Of a stretch of 64,000 nt of DNA, positions 50,147 through 60,222 are shown one piece after another; positions within the stretch are counted from its first letter, which is position 1, and each line of letters opens with the position of its first letter. A program made the translations under genes and the position numbers. The notes under the pieces were generated by a model. The model did no database searches. It was not told the DNA's origin and saw only the letters and a program-made list of their open reading frames with translations. This DNA is from Planctomycetota bacterium (GTDB taxonomy: Bacteria; Planctomycetota; B15-G4). The stretch is taken from NCBI GenBank assembly GCA_029259715.1, contig JAJDEP010000016.1, positions 186,001 to 250,000 of the forward strand. Direction: 5' to 3'.

Positions 50147-52216
50147 TCAGCGCGAGAGCAGCGCCTTGGGCGCATACATGTGCTGCTCGTATTCCGTGAG
50201 CATGCGCCGGGACGAGAAGCCGCGGAAGGTGGCCTCCATCATGGCGCGCATGGCGGCGATCCACGGCTGGGGCAGGCCGTTCTCCGAGCGCTCGTAGTAG
50301 AGCGGCACGATCTCGTGCTCGATCATGTCGAGCAGGGCGTCGCCGTCGCGGGCGTCGTCGGGGGGCTGCTGTTCGCCGAGGGTGAAGCCGAGCCCCGGGC
50401 GGTGGGCCTCGGCCCACCAGCCATCGGGCACCGAGGCGTGCAGCACGCCGTTGGCGCCGGCCTTCATGCCGCTCGTGCCGCTGGCCTCCCGGGGCCACTG
50501 GGGCGTGTTCATCCAGACGTCGACGCCGTTGACCATGAGCCGGCCGACGGCCATGTCGTAGTCCTCGACGAAGACCACGCGACCGCGCAGGCCGGGCGTG
50601 TTGGCCAGCTCCCAGATGCGGCGGATGATCTCCTGCCCGGCCCGGTCGGCCGGATGGGCCTTGCCGGCCATGAGGATCTGCACCGGGCGCTGTGCGTCGC
50701 TGAGCAGTCGCTCCAGGCGGTCGCTGTCGCGGAAGAGCAGGTCGGCGCGCTTGTAGGCGGCGAAGCGGCGGGCGAACCCGAGCGTCAGGGCGCCCGGGTT
50801 GAGCAGGTTCTCGAGCTCGCGCATGGCCCGCGGACTGCGGCCGTGCCGCGCCGCCTGGCGCAGGGCGCGGATGCGCACGAAGCGCATCAGCCGGTGTTTC
50901 TGGGCGACATGGGCGGCCCACAGGCGAGCGTCGTCGAGCTCGGAGGCGCGTTGGGCGAGGGCCTCCGGGTCGGCGTCCGCGGGTTGGGCGGCGGTCCCGA
51001 GTCCGAGCACCATGGCCATCTCCTGGCCGAGCCAGGTGGGCATGTGCACCCCGTTGGTGATGGCCGCGATCTCGTGCCCGGGCCACATCTTGCGCGAGAC
51101 CTCGGCGTGCAGCTTGGAGACGCCGTTGCATTCGCTGCTGAGGTTGAGGGCCAGGGAGGTCAGCGTGAATTCGTCGGCCTCCGCCGCGCCGCCCTCGCCC
51201 CCGAGGTGCAACAGGGCGTCGACGTCGACGCCCAGGTCGCGGGCCGTGCTGGCGAGATACGGACGCACCAGCTCGCGGTCGAAGGACTCGTTGCCCGCGG
51301 GCACCGGCGTGTGGGTGGTGAAGACGTGGCGCGGGCGCACCGACTCGATGGCCGCCGACAGGTCGGGGTTGCCCGTGCGGCGCACGTTCTCGAGGGCCAG
51401 GAAGGCCGAGTGCCCCTCGTTCATGTGGAACACGTCGGGCTCGATGCCGAGGGCGTCGAGGATGGCCACCGCGCCGCGCCCGAGCACGAGCTCCTGCTCG
51501 AGCCGCATCTCGCGGCCGTGCACGTAGAGCTGCGAGGTGATGAAGCGGTCCTCGGGCGGGTTGTGGCTCGAGAACGAGTCGAGCAGCAGCAGCGGCACGT
51601 GACCCACACGGGCCAGCCAGCAGCGCAGCACCACCGTGCGCCCGTCGAGCTCGACCGGCACCCGCAGCGTGTGTCCGTCGCGGCCGTTGACCTTCAGCAG
51701 CGGCAGGCGCAGGGCGTCGAGGTCGGGGTAGAAGTGCTGCTGGTAGCCGTCGTAGTCGACGAGCTGGTGGAAGTAGCCGCGGCGGTAGAACAGGCCGATG
51801 GCCACCATGTCGAGGCCCAGGTCGGAGGCCTCCTTGAGGTGGTCGCCGGAGAGCACGCCCAGGCCGCCCGAGTAGATCGGCAGCGAGTCGTGCAGCGCGT
51901 ACTCGGCCGAGACGTAGGCGACCTTGCTTCCGCCCGGGCGCACCGTGCCGTTGGCGAAGTCGGCGTGGACCCGGTCGAGCTCGGCCATGAAGGCGGGGTC
52001 GGCGGCCAGCTCCTCGAGGCGCGCCCGCCGCGTCATCTGCAGGATGCGGATCGGGCTGCGGTAGCGGGTCCAATGCCCGACGTGGACGGTCTTGAACAGC
52101 CGGCGGGCGTCGCGGCTCCAACTCCAGCGCAGGTTGTAGGCCACCTCGACGAGCTTGTTCAGGCTCTCGGGGACGTCGAGGTGGGCCGGGCGGGCGGTGG
52201 GGATGTCGTCGATCAT
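50147..52216 (-). CDS. glgP: Alpha-glucan (glycogen) phosphorylase
   Basis: A 689-residue alpha-glucan phosphorylase releasing glucose-1-phosphate. The N-terminus carries the short-type lead NLVEVAYNLRWSWSRDARRLF, then YVSAEYALHDSLPIYSGGLGVLSGDHLKEASDLG, HMNEGHSAFLALE, TTHTPVPAGNE and TLGFARRFAAYKRADLL. The PLP lysine is in EASGTSGMKAGANG. This is the bacterial/archaeal short form (about 700 residues). Start at ATG 52216 was preferred; an in-frame ATG at 52279 would add 21 residues. Transcribed away from truB. Confidence 0.93.
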   Translation of the reverse strand: MIDDIPTARPAHLDVPESLNKLVEVAYNLRWSWSRDARRLFKTVHVGHWTRYRSPIRILQMTRRARLEELAADPAFMAELDRVHADFANGTVRPGGSKVAYVSAEYALHDSLPIYSGGLGVLSGDHLKEASDLGLDMVAIGLFYRRGYFHQLVDYDGYQQHFYPDLDALRLPLLKVNGRDGHTLRVPVELDGRTVVLRCWLARVGHVPLLLLDSFSSHNPPEDRFITSQLYVHGREMRLEQELVLGRGAVAILDALGIEPDVFHMNEGHSAFLALENVRRTGNPDLSAAIESVRPRHVFTTHTPVPAGNESFDRELVRPYLASTARDLGVDVDALLHLGGEGGAAEADEFTLTSLALNLSSECNGVSKLHAEVSRKMWPGHEIAAITNGVHMPTWLGQEMAMVLGLGTAAQPADADPEALAQRASELDDARLWAAHVAQKHRLMRFVRIRALRQAARHGRSPRAMRELENLLNPGALTLGFARRFAAYKRADLLFRDSDRLERLLSDAQRPVQILMAGKAHPADRAGQEIIRRIWELANTPGLRGRVVFVEDYDMAVGRLMVNGVDVWMNTPQWPREASGTSGMKAGANGVLHASVPDGWWAEAHRPGLGFTLGEQQPPDDARDGDALLDMIEHEIVPLYYERSENGLPQPWIAAMRAMMEATFRGFSSRRMLTEYEQHMYAPKALLSR

Positions 52217-52485
52217 CGGAGGGCCAGCGAGGTGGAGATCACGGAGGAGGTCAGGAAGCCGTGGCGAGGGGGCCAGCAAGCACAGGATGCCGAGCGACGG
52301 GCGCCTCCGCCAGCGTGACCGGCGGCTCGTTGGGGGGGCGCCTCCTCATCGGACGCCCGGGCCCTTCGACCCAAGTGGGCCTGCGGGGGCTTCCGCCCGT
52401 CGTGCCTCCCCGGCTACGCTCGGTGGCTGGCCGTCGACCGTGGCGATTCCCGGCGACCGCAACCCAGACGGGCGGACCACAGATC

Positions 52486-53391
52486 ATGAGCGAGAGCACC
52501 GAAGGCACCGAGGCGACCGAAGCGGCTGAGGCCCAGAGGGGCCTGATCGTGGTGAACAAGCCCATGGGGCTGACCTCGCGCCGAGCCCTCGACCAGGTCG
52601 AGCGACGTCTTGAGGTCGGGCCGCTGGGCCACTGCGGCACCCTCGACCCCCTGGCCACCGGCGTGCTCGTGCTGGTGGTGGGCAAGGCCCGCAAGATCCA
52701 GGATCTGATCGTGCGCAGCGAGAAGGAGTACGACGTGGTCGTCACCTTCGGCGCCCGCTCGGACACCGACGACGCCGAGGGCGAGATCATCCCCACCGAC
52801 CCGCCGGCCGAACCGGTGGCCCTCGAACAGATCGAGGCCGCCCTGGGTCAGTTCCGCGGCGAGATCATGCAGGTGCCCCCGACCTACAGCGCCGTCAAGG
52901 TGGATGGGCGGCGCATGCACCGCGAGGCGCGGAAGGGCAAGCCCATCGAGGCCAAGCCGCGACCGGTGGTGGTGCACTCCCTCGACGTGACCGAATACGA
53001 ATGGCCCCGCCTGCGCATGATGCTGCGCTGCAGCTCGGGCACCTATGCCCGGGCCATCGCGCGGGACCTGGGCGCCGCGCTCGGGGTGGGCGGCTACATG
53101 TCCGCGCTGGTGCGCACCCGCGTCGGCAACCTCACGTTGGAGGACGCCTGCGAGCCCGAGCAGGTCGAGCTCGACTCGATCCGCGGCATCGAGGCGGCCC
53201 TGTCGGAGTTCGCGCGGCTCAACGTGCCGCTCCAGCAGCGTCACATGCTCATGCGGGGGCAGGCCCTGCACACGCCGCCGGGCTTCCCCGCGGTCGACCC
53301 CTGTTTCGCGTGGGTCGACGACAAGGTGGTGGCCAGCATCGCGTTCATCGACGGCGGCACGAAGTACCGCACCAAGCGTCTGTTGGTGTAG
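52486..53391 (+). CDS. truB: tRNA pseudouridine-55 synthase
   Basis: Makes pseudouridine at position 55 of tRNAs; 301 residues from ATG 52486. After a short Glu/Ala-rich lead, motif I is GLIVVNKPMGLTSRRALDQVE, and the catalytic Asp is in GHCGTLDPLATGVL, where the usual Thr is replaced by Cys (GHTGTLDP). Motif QVPPTYSAVKVDGRRMHREARKG and CSSGTYARAIARDLG follow. It stands alone, divergent from glgP, and ends near a hairpin. Confidence 0.94.
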   Translation: MSESTEGTEATEAAEAQRGLIVVNKPMGLTSRRALDQVERRLEVGPLGHCGTLDPLATGVLVLVVGKARKIQDLIVRSEKEYDVVVTFGARSDTDDAEGEIIPTDPPAEPVALEQIEAALGQFRGEIMQVPPTYSAVKVDGRRMHREARKGKPIEAKPRPVVVHSLDVTEYEWPRLRMMLRCSSGTYARAIARDLGAALGVGGYMSALVRTRVGNLTLEDACEPEQVELDSIRGIEAALSEFARLNVPLQQRHMLMRGQALHTPPGFPAVDPCFAWVDDKVVASIAFIDGGTKYRTKRLLV

Positions 53392-53409
53392 GGAGCACCC
53401 TGAATTGAC

Positions 53410-53440
53410 GAGCGGCGCGAGGGAGACCCCCGCGCCGCTC
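53410..53440. terminator. Hairpin between convergent genes
   Basis: GAGCGGCGCG and CGCGCCGCTC form a perfect 10-bp stem with an 11-base loop, 18 bp after the truB stop and 41 bp before the giant gene's stop. It lacks a clear U-run on either side but is well placed to act as a bidirectional terminator. Confidence 0.6.
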
Positions 53441-53481
53441 GACGACCGGTTTGGTAGCCGGTCCCCATGTTCTCCGCAGGA

Positions 53482-56400
53482 CTACTGCGGCATACCGATC
53501 ATCGTGGCCACGTTGGACAGGTTCTGCTGGGCCGTGCCCGGGTGCAGCGAGATGATCTGCGTCACCACGGGGAAGCCGAGCAGCACCGCGTTGCTGGGCA
53601 GGGCGCCCGGGAACGTGATGGTGCCCGAGCCGGGGATCGGCGCGAAGGTGAGCAGGCCGCCCGACGGAAGGTCCACCAGGAACACGTGCTCCCACAGGTT
53701 CTGACCGGCGCCGCGCAGGTCGAGCCAATCGACGTCGAAGGAGAAGAACAGGAACCACGTGCCGTTGGGATCGCCGTTGATGGTCACGTTGATCGGCTGA
53801 CCGAGACCGGCGAAGTGCGGCATGTCCAGCTCGATCGGCACGCCGCCCAGGTTCTCGATGGTCGAGGAACCGTCGGGCGTGCTGACGTGGCCGGTGATGC
53901 CGCGGGTGCGCACGGTGGACGAGCCGTTGGCCGTGATCGAGGTGGCCGATCCGCCCTGGAGGTAGGCCGTCGACCCGCCCTCCACCAACAGGCTGGGCGT
54001 GCCGCCGAGCAGGTCGGTGCGGTCGATGGCCACACGGTCACTGTTGTCGACCCGGATGCCGGCGCTGCCGATGCCACCGGTGACGTCGAGGTCGTCGAGG
54101 GTCACCAGGCCCGCGCTGTTCTGGATCAGGATGCCCGGGTTGGTGGTGAGGGCCGAACCGATCGTGATGTCGCCGATGTGCACGGCGCCCGAGGCGGTCA
54201 GGTTGATGATCTGCACCGGCGCGGCGGTCGTGTCGATGGTGACCGTCCCCGTGCCGTCACCGAAGATGCGCAGCGTCCCGAACAGCGCGCCCACCGTGAA
54301 GGGCGGGTAGGTGCCGGGCTCGATCCGGATGACCGGGTTGAAGACCGAACCGGCATCCGCGATGGCCGCATCGATGTCGGCGTAGGAGCCGCCGGGTCCG
54401 ACGTCGAGGATGTTGGCCGGGATGGTCGCGCCCCACGGCGTCGCCGTGCGCTGAGCGATGAAGCGATCGACGCCCACGCTCAGCCGCTCGATCAGCTGGT
54501 AGACGTAGAACTGACCGGCCACGACGGTGTTGTCGATGTGCTGGTAGTTGTTCGGCGCACCCAGAGCCGGCGTGGTGTGGATCTCCGTGAACGGGCCGCC
54601 GAAGTTGGTCGCCCGCTTGATCACGAAGTCGTCCACGTCGACCTCGGTGAAGGTCTCCCAATCGAGGGTGACCTTGTCGAGGCCGGCCTTCGCGAAGAAG
54701 TCCACGATGATGGTGACGTCGGTGGACCAGCTCACGAGGTTGAAGGGATCGTCGTCGAAGGCCTCGCCGGCGAAGTTGCCGCTCGAGTTCGTGAACGAGA
54801 TGTCCGAGCCGCCCAGCGTGCGCACGTTGTTCGTGCCGTCACCCAGCGGGTCCTCGAAGTTGACGAAGCGGATGTCCGTCGATGCGAGGCGGCGGATGTC
54901 GAGCATCGTCGAGCCGGGCGTTGCCGACGGGTTCGCGAAGGTGCCCGCCCGCAGGTCGTTGGGGATGGAGCCCAGTGTGGCGGACTGGCCGATGATCACG
55001 CCGGCGGCGCCCATGTCGGCGAACTCGAACTGGGTCGCCTCGAGGAAGCCGTCGATGGTGAGGAAGTAGCCGCCGCCCGCCGTGGCGCCGCGGATCGCGG
55101 CCGGCAGACCGGCGGTGCCGATCATGTTCAGCGTGCCGACGGAGCTGACGGACATGACCGCAGCCGACCCGAGGGCCAGCTCGCCGGCCGACCCGATGGA
55201 CAGGTCACCGTTGACCAGCACGGTGCTGCCCGGGATCTCGACGCGCTTGTCGTTGAGGTCGAGCTCGGCGCCGGAATCGATGGTGATCGTGTCGATGTCG
55301 AGGTCGAAGTCGTTGCCCGCCGAGCGGATGCCGTTGGTCACGATCAGGTCGAAGAAGCCCACCGTGTCGCCCGGAACCACGCCGGCCATGGTGGTGGTGC
55401 CCGCGCCGTCGAGACGGGTGGTGCCGGCTGCCGGCGTGAAGGTGCCGTCGGCCGTCCAGTCACCGGCGCACTCGATCAGCATGTTGGCGCTGGTCGTCAC
55501 CGAGTTGGCCTGCATCGTCATGTTGCCCTCGATGTCGAGGATCTCGTTGCCGGCCGAGGAGTCGATGAAGGAGATGTTGCCGGCCGACAGGGTGACGTCG
55601 CCGGCCACGGTGACTTCCTGGTTGTCCTGGATGTTCATCGCGCCGGTGGTCATGGACACGTCGCCCGTGACCTCGGTGTTGAAGAACGTGTGGATGCCCG
55701 TGACGATGACGACGTTGTCGACCGTCATGTCCGAGCCGCCGAAGGCGCCGAAGCCGTCGAGCTGCAGGGTGCTGCCCACCGCGCCGTCGGTGGCGTCGGC
55801 GCCCGAGGACGTCACGCTGCCGCGGAGGATGTGGGTCAGGGCGCCGGTGTCCCACGAAGCCGTGCCGTCGCCGAGGACGACGTCGCCCGAGACGTCGAGG
55901 GCCGCATCGGTGTCGAGCGTCGCGCCGTCGTCGACGGTGAGGTCGCCGCTCAGCGAGGTGGCCGCGTTGACCGTCTTGGTGCCGCTGACGATGCGCAGGT
56001 TGGGCAGGGTCGGCGTCGTGCCGCCCATGGTGGTCGTCGTGCCGCCGTCGAGCTCGACCGTGCCGTTGGCCGGATCGAAGAGCGGGGTGCTCGACCAGTT
56101 GCCCGCGCACTTGATCATGGTGTCAGTGCTCGAGAAACCCGACACGCCGTCGATGGTGGCCGCGCCGGCGATGTCGAGGATGTCGGGGCTCGCGTTGGGC
56201 GTGCCGAAGAACTCGAGCTTGCCGCCCGCGGTGACGCCGAGGTCGCCGCCCACGGTGACGTTGGCGTCGTTGTTGATGCGCAGGGTCCCGGCCGTGTTGT
56301 CGAGGTTGCCGAGGATGTCGACGGTGTTGAAGTTGCGCACGCCGCCGCTCGCGAGCACGTTCTGGATCGAGCCGCCGCCGCCCGTGATCAGGCCGCTGGC

Positions 56401-59400
56401 GGTGAACTGGAGGGTGCCCGCGGCCAGGCCGCTGGCGTCGGCGCCGGCGGAGGTGTAGTCGCCGGCGATGGTGTGGGTCAGGCCGGCGATGTCCCACAGG
56501 GCGGAGTTGTCGCCCAGACCGACGTCGCCTGTGATGGTCATGACCGCGTCGGTATCGAGGGTCGCGCCGTTGCTGACGTCGACGTTGCCCGTGGTGAGCG
56601 TGGCGACCGTGACGGTCTTGACGCCCGCATCGACGAGCAGGTGGTGCACCTGCGGAGCCGTGCCGCCGAACGTGGCGGCGCCGCCGTCGAGGACGACCGT
56701 GCCGTCGGCCGGTGCCCAGGCCGAGGTGGAGGTCCAGTTGCCTTCGACCTCGAAGCGCGCGTTGGCGGACTCGCCGCCGGCCGTGGCTTCCATCGAGACG
56801 TCACCAGTGACGTCGAGCGTCTCGTTGCCCGCCGTGCTGTCGGAGAAGATCAGGGTCGAGGCGGCAGCCAGTGTGGCGTTGCCGGTCACCGAGACCGTGG
56901 CGTTGTCGTTGATGTCGAGGGTCGCTCCGGCGGCGACGTCCAGGTTGGTGGTGAGGGTGTCGTCGGCCGTGCGGGTGCCGCCGCTGACGAGGATGTTGGG
57001 CACGCTGTTGGCGCCCGTGACGATGTTGCCGCCGGCGGTCAGGTCGACGGATGCGGTGCCGGTGACGGCCGCGCCCACCGCGTTGCTGGTCCAGTCGCCC
57101 GCGACCTGGATGTCGTTGTCGTCGATGGCCAGGGTGCCTTCGATCACGGTGTTGCCGCTGACGTCGAGGTCGGACGCCGTGGTGGCCAGGGTCAGGTTGG
57201 CGCCCGCGGCGACGGTCAGGTCGCTGCCGACGACGGTGGTGCCGGACTGGGTCTTGGTGCCGCTGACCACCGTCAGGTTGGCCAGGGTCGGACCGGCCAC
57301 CGTGGTGGTGGTGCCGCCGTCGAGCTCGACGACGCCGTCGGTCGGGGCGTAGGTCGCATCGCTCAGCCAGTTACCGGCCACGCGGATGGCGGCATCGGTG
57401 CTGCTGGTGGACACGCCCACCTGCACGTCCATGTCGCCTTCGACGTCGAGGACGTCGGGGGTGGCGTCGGCGACCACGAAGAAGGACAGCGAACCCAACA
57501 GCAGGTCGGCGTTGCCGCCCACGCTGAGCGTCGCGTTGTTGTTGATGCGCAGGGTGGCCGTCGCGCCGTTCAGCTCGACGTCTCCCAAGATGGACGACGT
57601 GGCGCAGGCGCGGATGCCGTCGCTCACCAGCATCGCGGCGATGGAACCACCGCCGGTGTCGAGGCCGCCGCCGCCGTCGAAGTTGACGCGACCCGTTCCG
57701 CCGCTGGTGGCGCTGCCGCCCAGCGAGGTCCAGATGCCGGCGACGGTGTGCGTCGGGTTGCCCAGGTCCCAGGTCGAGGTGGCGTCGAGGGACACGTCGC
57801 CGTCGACGTCGAGCGCCGCGGTGGACGTGAGCGTGATGGTGTCGTCGATGGTCAGGTCACCGGTCACGGCGGTCGCCGACGAGATGGTGCGGTCGCTGAC
57901 CAGGCGCAGGTCGGCGAAGGCCGGGGCCGCGCCCGCGACGGTCGAGCCGCCGGGGCCGTCGAGCTCGACCACGCCGGCGAGCGGCGCGAAGGATCCGTCG
58001 GAGGTGAAGTCGCCGGCGGCGCGCAGGCGGCTCGCGGTGGTCGAGTTGCCCGCGGCCGTGGTGGCCAGGGTCACGCTGCCTTCTACGTCGAGCACGTCGA
58101 CGGTGGCGTCGACGGTGCTGGTCCAGCCCAGGCTGCCGCCGGTCACACCGAGGTCGCCGGCCACGCTCACGGTGGCGTCGTTGTTCACCTCGAAGCTGCC
58201 GCCCGAGATGTTCAGGTCGCCGAGGATCGTGGTGGCGCCGGCCGTGCGGGCGCCGGCGCTGACGGTCATGTTGGCGATGGTGCCGCCGCCGCTGTTGGTG
58301 TTGCCCGCGCCGTCGAATTCCACGGTGCCGGCGCCGGCCGAGGTGGCGCTGCCGCCAGTGCTCGCGAAGCTGCCGGCCACGGTGTGGGTCAGCAGGCCGA
58401 GGTCCCAGGCGGAGGTGCCGTCGCCCAGGGTCACGCCGCCGTCGATGTCGAGGGCCGCGTCGGCGTCGAGGGTCGCGCCGTCGCTGACGGTCACGTTGCC
58501 CGCCGTGTTGGTGGCGGTGATGAAGGTCTTGATGCCGCTGACGATCTGCACGTTGGGCAGGTCGGTGGCGTCGATGTTGACGTTGGTTCCGCCGTCGAGG
58601 GCGACGGTGCCCAGCGCGGGCTGCCACGTTGCGTCGGATGTCCACGTGCCGGCGACGTTGATGCGCGAGCTGATGTCCATGCCACCGTTGGCACCGCCGT
58701 CGGTGGCGGTGAGCGTCATGGCGCCGGCCACGTCGAGCACCTCGGTACCGGCGTTGATGTCCTGCCAGTCGAGGTTGCCCGCGTTCAGGTCGGCGTCACC
58801 GGTCACGGTGATGGTCTGGTTGTTGAAGATGTTCAGCTCGCCGCCGTCCATGGTCAGGTCGCCGTTCACCGTGAGGCTGGTGAGGGTCAACGTGCCGGAG
58901 GTCAGCGTGACGTTCGGCACGTCGAAGGCCGTGAGCGGCACCGTGCCGTCGCCGAGAGGGGCCGCGCCGGCGCCGACGAAGTCGAGGATGCCGATGCCCG
59001 TGACGTCGGCGCCTTCGGACGTCAGCCCGGCACGCAGCGTGTGCGTCGACGTGCCGGCATCCCACACGGCGGAGTTGTCGCCGAGGGAGACGACGCCGGC
59101 CACGTCGAAGGCGGCGTCGGAGTCGAGGGTGGCGCCGTCGCCGATGTCCAGGGTGCCGTCGATGTCCGTGGCCGAGACGAAGTTCTTGTCGCCGTCGACG
59201 ACGACGAGGTTGAAGAAGTTGGGGGCCGTGCCGCCGATGGTGGCCGTGGTGCCGCCGTCGAATTCGGTGGTGCCGTTGGTCGGGTCCCAGGAACTGTCGC
59301 TCGACCAGCCGCCGGCCACGAGCAGGCGCGAATCCGCGCTGGTGGTGCCCGCAGAGGTGCCGGAGAGGATCACCGAGCCGGCCACGTCGAGGGTGTCGAG

Positions 59401-60222
59401 CCCGGCGAAGTTGGTGGCCCAGCCCAGCGAACCACCCGAGGCGTTCACGGTGCCGCCGACCGTCAGGGTGGCGCTGTCACCGATGACCACGTCGCCGCCG
59501 GTCATGTCCAGATCGCCGGCGACGTCGGAGGTGCTGAAGGTGCGGGTCCCGCCGGAGACCTCGGCGTTGGGCAGCGAGTTGGAGCCCGTCGTCGTGGTGC
59601 CCGTGGAGGTGAATTCGATCACGCCGGTGCCGGTCACGGCGGCGGAGCCGCCGCTGCTGATCCAGTCACCCGCGATGCTGCAGGTGGTGGTGCCGATGGC
59701 GAGGGTCGTGCTGGCCTCGAGCTCGAAGTTGCCGGTCACCGTGAAGCCTGTGGAGACGGTGCGGGTTCCTCCGGTCACGACCAGGTCCTCGAACGACGTC
59801 GCCGACGAGCCGTCGAGCGCGCCGGTGGACGTCAGCTCGACCGTGGCCGTGCTGCTCGTGAACGTGCCGTTGTTGGTCCAGTCGCCGGAGACGTCGATGT
59901 CGCTGCTGCCCGACGTCACCGTCAGCGTTCCGCCGATGACCAGGTTGCCGCTCACCGTGAGGTCGAAGCCGCCGCCGAGCGTCATGGATGCGCCCGACTG
60001 GATGGTCAGGTTGGCGGTGACGGGCGCTCCGGAGTAACTGCCGGGGAAGATGCTCGCGCTCGACGGGATGACCGCATCGGTCACGCTGTCGGGGACACCT
60101 GCATCCCAGTTGCCCCCGTCGTTCCAGGAGTTGGTCAGGTTGCCGGCGGTCCAGTTGGTCTGGGAGGCGGCCAGCGGGGCGAGGGCGCAAAGGGCCAGAA
60201 TCAGGGCAGCGTGGCGAATCAT
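53482..60222 (-). CDS. Giant secreted beta-repeat protein
   Basis: A 2,246-residue exported protein with a signal peptide of about 20 residues (IRHAALILALCALAPLAASQ). About residues 20-1700 are 20 or more parallel-beta-type repeats of 60-100 residues, recurring as VSGGTRT..., GATLDTDAALDVSGDV, LGDGTSAWDLGLLTHTVAG and VELDGGTTTTVGG. Then come an FN3-like domain (about 1750-1840), a second beta-helix (AIADAGSVFNPVIRIEPGTY) and an all-beta C-terminal domain ending in TMIGMPQ, like other secreted proteins of this lineage. No catalytic motif is seen; adhesion, surface coating or matrix structure are likely. ATG 60222 begins the signal peptide. Repeats are diverged at DNA level. Confidence 0.85.
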   Translation of the reverse strand: MIRHAALILALCALAPLAASQTNWTAGNLTNSWNDGGNWDAGVPDSVTDAVIPSSASIFPGSYSGAPVTANLTIQSGASMTLGGGFDLTVSGNLVIGGTLTVTSGSSDIDVSGDWTNNGTFTSSTATVELTSTGALDGSSATSFEDLVVTGGTRTVSTGFTVTGNFELEASTTLAIGTTTCSIAGDWISSGGSAAVTGTGVIEFTSTGTTTTGSNSLPNAEVSGGTRTFSTSDVAGDLDMTGGDVVIGDSATLTVGGTVNASGGSLGWATNFAGLDTLDVAGSVILSGTSAGTTSADSRLLVAGGWSSDSSWDPTNGTTEFDGGTTATIGGTAPNFFNLVVVDGDKNFVSATDIDGTLDIGDGATLDSDAAFDVAGVVSLGDNSAVWDAGTSTHTLRAGLTSEGADVTGIGILDFVGAGAAPLGDGTVPLTAFDVPNVTLTSGTLTLTSLTVNGDLTMDGGELNIFNNQTITVTGDADLNAGNLDWQDINAGTEVLDVAGAMTLTATDGGANGGMDISSRINVAGTWTSDATWQPALGTVALDGGTNVNIDATDLPNVQIVSGIKTFITATNTAGNVTVSDGATLDADAALDIDGGVTLGDGTSAWDLGLLTHTVAGSFASTGGSATSAGAGTVEFDGAGNTNSGGGTIANMTVSAGARTAGATTILGDLNISGGSFEVNNDATVSVAGDLGVTGGSLGWTSTVDATVDVLDVEGSVTLATTAAGNSTTASRLRAAGDFTSDGSFAPLAGVVELDGPGGSTVAGAAPAFADLRLVSDRTISSATAVTGDLTIDDTITLTSTAALDVDGDVSLDATSTWDLGNPTHTVAGIWTSLGGSATSGGTGRVNFDGGGGLDTGGGSIAAMLVSDGIRACATSSILGDVELNGATATLRINNNATLSVGGNADLLLGSLSFFVVADATPDVLDVEGDMDVQVGVSTSSTDAAIRVAGNWLSDATYAPTDGVVELDGGTTTTVAGPTLANLTVVSGTKTQSGTTVVGSDLTVAAGANLTLATTASDLDVSGNTVIEGTLAIDDNDIQVAGDWTSNAVGAAVTGTASVDLTAGGNIVTGANSVPNILVSGGTRTADDTLTTNLDVAAGATLDINDNATVSVTGNATLAAASTLIFSDSTAGNETLDVTGDVSMEATAGGESANARFEVEGNWTSTSAWAPADGTVVLDGGAATFGGTAPQVHHLLVDAGVKTVTVATLTTGNVDVSNGATLDTDAVMTITGDVGLGDNSALWDIAGLTHTIAGDYTSAGADASGLAAGTLQFTASGLITGGGGSIQNVLASGGVRNFNTVDILGNLDNTAGTLRINNDANVTVGGDLGVTAGGKLEFFGTPNASPDILDIAGAATIDGVSGFSSTDTMIKCAGNWSSTPLFDPANGTVELDGGTTTTMGGTTPTLPNLRIVSGTKTVNAATSLSGDLTVDDGATLDTDAALDVSGDVVLGDGTASWDTGALTHILRGSVTSSGADATDGAVGSTLQLDGFGAFGGSDMTVDNVVIVTGIHTFFNTEVTGDVSMTTGAMNIQDNQEVTVAGDVTLSAGNISFIDSSAGNEILDIEGNMTMQANSVTTSANMLIECAGDWTADGTFTPAAGTTRLDGAGTTTMAGVVPGDTVGFFDLIVTNGIRSAGNDFDLDIDTITIDSGAELDLNDKRVEIPGSTVLVNGDLSIGSAGELALGSAAVMSVSSVGTLNMIGTAGLPAAIRGATAGGGYFLTIDGFLEATQFEFADMGAAGVIIGQSATLGSIPNDLRAGTFANPSATPGSTMLDIRRLASTDIRFVNFEDPLGDGTNNVRTLGGSDISFTNSSGNFAGEAFDDDPFNLVSWSTDVTIIVDFFAKAGLDKVTLDWETFTEVDVDDFVIKRATNFGGPFTEIHTTPALGAPNNYQHIDNTVVAGQFYVYQLIERLSVGVDRFIAQRTATPWGATIPANILDVGPGGSYADIDAAIADAGSVFNPVIRIEPGTYPPFTVGALFGTLRIFGDGTGTVTIDTTAAPVQIINLTASGAVHIGDITIGSALTTNPGILIQNSAGLVTLDDLDVTGGIGSAGIRVDNSDRVAIDRTDLLGGTPSLLVEGGSTAYLQGGSATSITANGSSTVRTRGITGHVSTPDGSSTIENLGGVPIELDMPHFAGLGQPINVTINGDPNGTWFLFFSFDVDWLDLRGAGQNLWEHVFLVDLPSGGLLTFAPIPGSGTITFPGALPSNAVLLGFPVVTQIISLHPGTAQQNLSNVATMIGMPQ

